From assembly GCF_004342285.1 (NCBI RefSeq), contig NZ_SMCV01000006.1, forward strand, positions 62,001-126,000: 64,000 nt of DNA, given 5' to 3'. The translations under genes and the position numbers were made by a program. This document shows, piece by piece, positions 60,497 through 64,000 of this stretch. The notes beneath the pieces are model-generated. The model was not told the DNA's origin and did not search any database. It saw nothing but the letters and a program-made list of their open reading frames with translations. The stretch's first letter is position 1. Every line of letters begins with the position of its first letter. Source of the stretch: Klebsiella sp. BIGb0138. GTDB lineage: Bacteria; Pseudomonadota; Gammaproteobacteria; Enterobacterales; Enterobacteriaceae.

Positions 60497-61812
60497 CAAC
60501 CTAACTCCTTCGCCAGACGGACAAACACATCGCCCCGTTGTTCAAAACTCTTAAACTGATCGAGGCTGGCGCAGGCGGGCGACAACAGCACCATATCGCC
60601 CGATTTCAGCTGCGGGGCAATCTGCCGCATCGCCTGTTCCATCGTCTCAGTTTGCGTCGCCGCTTCCGGGCGCAGCGCAGCCAGCTGCTCGCCATCGCGA
60701 CCGAAGCAGTACAGACGGATATTGTCTCCCTCCAGGTAACGTTTCAGCGGCGTGAAATCTGCGGATTTCCCATCACCGCCCAACAGCAGGTACAGCGTCC
60801 CGTCCAGATGCAGCCCGTTCAGCGCGGCCTCGGTACTGCCGACGTTGGTGGCTTTCGAATCATTGATCCAGCGAACGCCGTTATGCTCCAGCGCCAGCTG
60901 GAAGCGGTGCGCCAGGCCGGTAAAGGTGGTCAACGCCTTGAGGCTGCTGGCGCGCGGCAGGCCCGCGGCATCGGCCAGCGCCAGCGCCGCCAGCGCATTG
61001 CTGTAGTTATGCTGCCCGGTAATGTGCATCTCTTTGACGTTGAGGACCTTTTCACCTTTCACCCGCAGCCAGGTTTCTCCCTGCTGACGGTTGAGGTGGT
61101 AGTCGCCGACGTCCACGCCGAAGCTAATGCAGCGCTCATCGGCGCCGCGCACCGGCATCGTCAACCCGTCATCGGCGTTCACGATGCAGGTCTTCGCATT
61201 TTCATATACCCGCAGTTTGGCCGCACGATACTGCTGCAGACCCAGCGGGTAACGATCCATATGATCCTCGGTCACGTTGAGGATCGTCGCCGCCACCGCC
61301 CGCAGGCTGGCGGTGGTTTCCAGCTGGAAGCTGGAGAGCTCCAGAACATACAGCTCGCGGGAGGCATCAAGCAGCATCAGGGCAGGCAGGCCGATATTAC
61401 CGCCGACGCCGACGTTCACCCCCGCCGCTTTCGCCATCTCGCCCACCAGGGTTGTCACGGTGCTTTTACCGTTCGACCCGGTGATGGCGATAACCGGCGC
61501 CTGCGCTTCCCGGCAGAACAGCTCAATGTCGCCGACGATTTCCACGCCCGCATCCGCCGCCGCGCTCAGGGCAGGATGGGCCAGCGCGATTCCCGGGCTT
61601 GCCACAATCAGATCCGCCGCCAGCAGCCAGTCTTCATTCAGACCGCCAACGTAACGTTCAACCGCTTCCGGCAGCTTATCCAGTCCCGGAGGCGCGACGC
61701 GGGTATCCATCACGCGCGGCGTCACGCCGCGCGCCATGAAAAAGTCCACGCAAGACAGCCCGGTCATCCCCAGGCCAATAATGACGACTTTTTTACCCTG
61801 ATAATCTGCCAT
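60496..61812 (-). CDS. murD: UDP-N-acetylmuramoyl-L-alanine--D-glutamate ligase
   Basis: MurD adds D-glutamate to UDP-MurNAc-L-Ala. It has the P-loop [19 protein letters not shown], the VNADDGLT substrate loop and the C-terminal [15 protein letters not shown] and [19 protein letters not shown]. The length is 438 residues. It lies two bases after mraY and overlaps ftsW by one. Confidence 0.97.
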   Translation of the reverse strand: MADYQGKKVVIIGLGMTGLSCVDFFMARGVTPRVMDTRVAPPGLDKLPEAVERYVGGLNEDWLLAADLIVASPGIALAHPALSAAADAGVEIVGDIELFCREAQAPVIAITGSNGKSTVTTLVGEMAKAAGVNVGVGGNIGLPALMLLDASRELYVLELSSFQLETTASLRAVAATILNVTEDHMDRYPLGLQQYRAAKLRVYENAKTCIVNADDGLTMPVRGADERCISFGVDVGDYHLNRQQGETWLRVKGEKVLNVKEMHITGQHNYSNALAALALADAAGLPRASSLKALTTFTGLAHRFQLALEHNGVRWINDSKATNVGSTEAALNGLHLDGTLYLLLGGDGKSADFTPLKRYLEGDNIRLYCFGRDGEQLAALRPEAATQTETMEQAMRQIAPQLKSGDMVLLSPACASLDQFKSFEQRGDVFVRLAKELG

Positions 61813-61814
61813 GA

Positions 61815-62897
61815 TTAACGTACCTTCAGCGTCGCCAGGCCAATCAGCACCAGCATCAGCGAAATAATCCAGAAGCGCACGATAACGCGCGGTTCCGGCC
61901 AGCCTTTCAGTTCATAGTGGTGGTGGATCGGCGCCATACGGAAGATGCGCTGACCGCGCAGCTTAAAGGAACCGACCTGCAGAATGACCGACAGCGTCTC
62001 CACCACAAACACGCCACCCATAATCACCAGCAGGAACTCCTGGCGCAGCAGCACGGCAATGATGCCCAGCGCGCCGCCCAGGGCCAGTGAGCCGACATCG
62101 CCCATAAAGACCTGCGCCGGATAGGTGTTGAACCACAGAAAACCAAGACCCGCGCCGACAATAGCCGTACAGACGATAACCAGTTCGCCGGCGTGGCGCA
62201 GGTAGGGAATGTGCAGGTAGTTGGCAAAGTTCATGTTACCCGTAGCCCAGGCCACCAGCGCAAAGCCCGCCGCCACAAACACGGTCGGCATAATCGCCAG
62301 ACCATCCAGACCATCGGTCAGGTTGACCGCATTGCCGGTGCCGACAACCACGAAGTAGGCCAGCAGAATGTACAGCAGCCCCAGCTGCGGCATGATGTCT
62401 TTAAAGAACGGCACCACCAGCTGAGTGGCTGGCGTATCTTTCCCGGCCAGATACAGCGCGAAGGCAACGCCCAGCGCAATCACCGACATCCAGAAATACT
62501 TCCAGCGGGCAATCAGGCCCTTGGTGTCTTTACGCACGACTTTGCGGTAGTCATCGACAAAACCGATAATGCCGTAACCGATCAGCACCGTCAGGACGCA
62601 CCAGACGTACGGGTTCGACGGGTAAGCCCACAGCAGCACGGATACCACAATCGCGGTCAGGATCATGATCCCGCCCATGGTTGGGGTGCCTTTCTTGCTG
62701 AAATGCGATTCCGGGCCGTCGCTACGTACGACCTGACCGAAGGAGAGTTTTTGCAGACGGGCGATCATGCGCGGGCCCATCCACAACGAGATGAACAGCG
62801 CGGTCAGCAGGCTGACGATGGCGCGAAACGTCAGATAGGAAAAGACGTTAAAGCCGGAATAATATTTGACCAGATGTTCGGCCAGCCATACTAACAT
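61815..62897 (-). CDS. mraY: Phospho-N-acetylmuramoyl-pentapeptide transferase (lipid I synthesis)
   Basis: MraY transfers phospho-MurNAc-pentapeptide to undecaprenyl phosphate. It is a ten-helix membrane protein with catalytic acidic motifs [13 protein letters not shown] and [11 protein letters not shown], and [15 protein letters not shown]. The length is 360 residues. The start overlaps the murF stop by seven bases. Confidence 0.97.
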   Translation of the reverse strand: MLVWLAEHLVKYYSGFNVFSYLTFRAIVSLLTALFISLWMGPRMIARLQKLSFGQVVRSDGPESHFSKKGTPTMGGIMILTAIVVSVLLWAYPSNPYVWCVLTVLIGYGIIGFVDDYRKVVRKDTKGLIARWKYFWMSVIALGVAFALYLAGKDTPATQLVVPFFKDIMPQLGLLYILLAYFVVVGTGNAVNLTDGLDGLAIMPTVFVAAGFALVAWATGNMNFANYLHIPYLRHAGELVIVCTAIVGAGLGFLWFNTYPAQVFMGDVGSLALGGALGIIAVLLRQEFLLVIMGGVFVVETLSVILQVGSFKLRGQRIFRMAPIHHHYELKGWPEPRVIVRFWIISLMLVLIGLATLKVR

Positions 62898-64000
62898 GTT
62901 CCATTCTCCTGTAATGCGCGTACGACCTCTTCCATGGCGGCACTACGTGAACCCTTCACTAAAATGGTGATAATACTGTGTTCTGACAGCAGTTCGCGCA
63001 GACGAGCCACCAGCGATGCTTTATCGCTGAAGTGTTCGCCCACCGTGCTGGCGCGGCTGATTTCCGCGCTCAGCACGCCGGTGCTGAGTACCCGATCAAG
63101 CCCTGCCGCTTTCGCCGCTTCGCCAACCTGACGGTGGCAGACTTCGCTTTCCGTACCCAGTTCAGCCATATCGCCGACCACCAGCACGCGATAACCCGGC
63201 ATCTCTGACAGCACCTGTACCGCGGCGGTCAGCGAACCGACGTTGGCATTATAGGAGTCATCAAGCAGCAGTTGGTTTTCCGCAAGAACGATCGGGAACA
63301 GACGCCCAGGCACCGCTTGCAGCTGCGCCAGACCGGCTTTTACCGCGTTTAACCCTGCGCCAACCGCCATCGCCAGCGAGGCGGCAGCCAGCGCGTTGGC
63401 GATATTATGCCGCCCCGGCAGCGGTAGCAGAACATCCACGCTCCCCAGCGGGGTTTGCAGCGTAAATTCCGTACCGTGGCTGGTGACGTGAATATTGGTG
63501 GCCGTAAAGTCGCTGTTAGCCGCGTTCGGCGAGAAGCGCCATACCTTGCGCGCGCCAATCACGTTTTGCCAGTTCAGCCAGTCGTTATTGTCAGCGTTAA
63601 GAATCGCGATGCCGTTTTCCGCCAGGCCGGTAAAGATTTCACCCTTTGCTTTCGCCACGCCCGCCAGCGACCCAAAACCTTCGAGGTGCGCGGCGGCCAG
63701 ATTATTGACCAATGCCGCTTCCGGGCGCGTCAGGCTGACGGTCCAGGCAATTTCGCCCTGGTGGTTCGCCCCAAGCTCGATAACCGCATACTGGTGCTCT
63801 TTAGTCAGACGCAGCAGCGTCATCGGCACGCCGATATCGTTATTCAGGTTGCCGGCGGTATACAGCGTATTGCCGCACTGACCGAGAATCGCTGCGGTCA
63901 TCTCTTTGACCGAGGTTTTCCCGGAAGAACCGGTTAACGCCACAACGCGGGCCGGAACCTGCTGACGCACCCATGCCGCCAGCTCGCCGAAGGCCAGGCG
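62891..64000 (-). CDS. murF: UDP-MurNAc-tripeptide--D-Ala-D-Ala ligase (5' end outside window)
   Basis: MurF adds D-Ala-D-Ala, completing the UDP-MurNAc-pentapeptide. The visible 369 residues hold the P-loop [31 protein letters not shown] and the C-terminal [10 protein letters not shown] and [12 protein letters not shown]. Compared with E. coli MurF (452 residues) the first ~83 residues, with part of the UMT-binding domain, lie beyond the right edge. The frame is open up to base 64000. Confidence 0.97.
   Translation of the reverse strand, partial: RLAFGELAAWVRQQVPARVVALTGSSGKTSVKEMTAAILGQCGNTLYTAGNLNNDIGVPMTLLRLTKEHQYAVIELGANHQGEIAWTVSLTRPEAALVNNLAAAHLEGFGSLAGVAKAKGEIFTGLAENGIAILNADNNDWLNWQNVIGARKVWRFSPNAANSDFTATNIHVTSHGTEFTLQTPLGSVDVLLPLPGRHNIANALAAASLAMAVGAGLNAVKAGLAQLQAVPGRLFPIVLAENQLLLDDSYNANVGSLTAAVQVLSEMPGYRVLVVGDMAELGTESEVCHRQVGEAAKAAGLDRVLSTGVLSAEISRASTVGEHFSDKASLVARLRELLSEHSIITILVKGSRSAAMEEVVRALQENGTC

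Overview
The window is a chromosomal segment of an enteric gammaproteobacterium. Gene order and protein sequences follow the Escherichia coli dksA-to-murF region almost gene for gene, but with higher G+C and several E. coli features absent: no fimbrial cluster between folK and panB, and no yadD between panC and panD. Together with the added sugar-acid and PTS clusters, this points to Klebsiella or a close relative such as Raoultella. The genus is inferred from gene content and resemblance, not from a search.

Layout. 1-5404 (+): the dksA end, gluQ, pcnB, folK and the pantothenate genes panB, panC, panD. 5439-9000 (-): yadE, yadI and the yadGH ABC exporter. 9106-15166: can, hpt, gcd, cueO and yacC. 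15378-17056 (+): speE-speD for spermidine. 17102-21198 (-): an accessory D-threonate-type catabolic cluster (KdgT-like permease, DUF1537 kinase, PdxA2 dehydrogenase, DeoR-family regulator), with three copies of one palindromic operator at its head. 21378-32734 (-): yacL, acnB, a small secreted protein of unknown function, lpd, aceF, aceE, pdhR. The pyruvate dehydrogenase operon carries ERIC repeats in two of its spacers. 33381-34754 (+): aroP. 34859-38532 (+): a second accessory cluster (LacI-type regulator, SIS-domain protein, PTS EIIBC) with a perfect 18-bp operator over its promoter; substrate unknown. 38634-40048 (-): ampE-ampD. 40281-44376 (+): nadC and the type IV pilus genes ppdD-hofB-hofC. 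44410-45453 (-): guaC. 45801-47368 (+): coaE-zapD-yacG. 47453-64000 (-): mutT, secA, secM, lpxC and the division and cell-wall cluster from ftsZ back to a murF cut by the window edge.

How it works together. Most of the window is housekeeping: envelope precursor synthesis and septation (murF to ftsZ), lipid A commitment (lpxC), protein export (secM-secA), pyruvate and TCA metabolism (aceEF-lpd, acnB), coenzyme A supply (panBCD, coaE), polyamines, NAD and purine salvage. The two accessory clusters between conserved neighbours are the variable part. The non-coding DNA is rich in signals: an AUU start for pcnB, a hairpin between dksA and gluQ, a perfect CRP site between hpt and gcd, a CueR-type promoter for cueO, a perfect PdhR box, a multi-hairpin panD leader, and a compact predicted RNA fold with a pseudoknot and an alternative pairing before coaE. 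The last is the best candidate here for an undescribed regulatory element. No tRNA, rRNA, CRISPR array, insertion sequence or prophage gene was seen.
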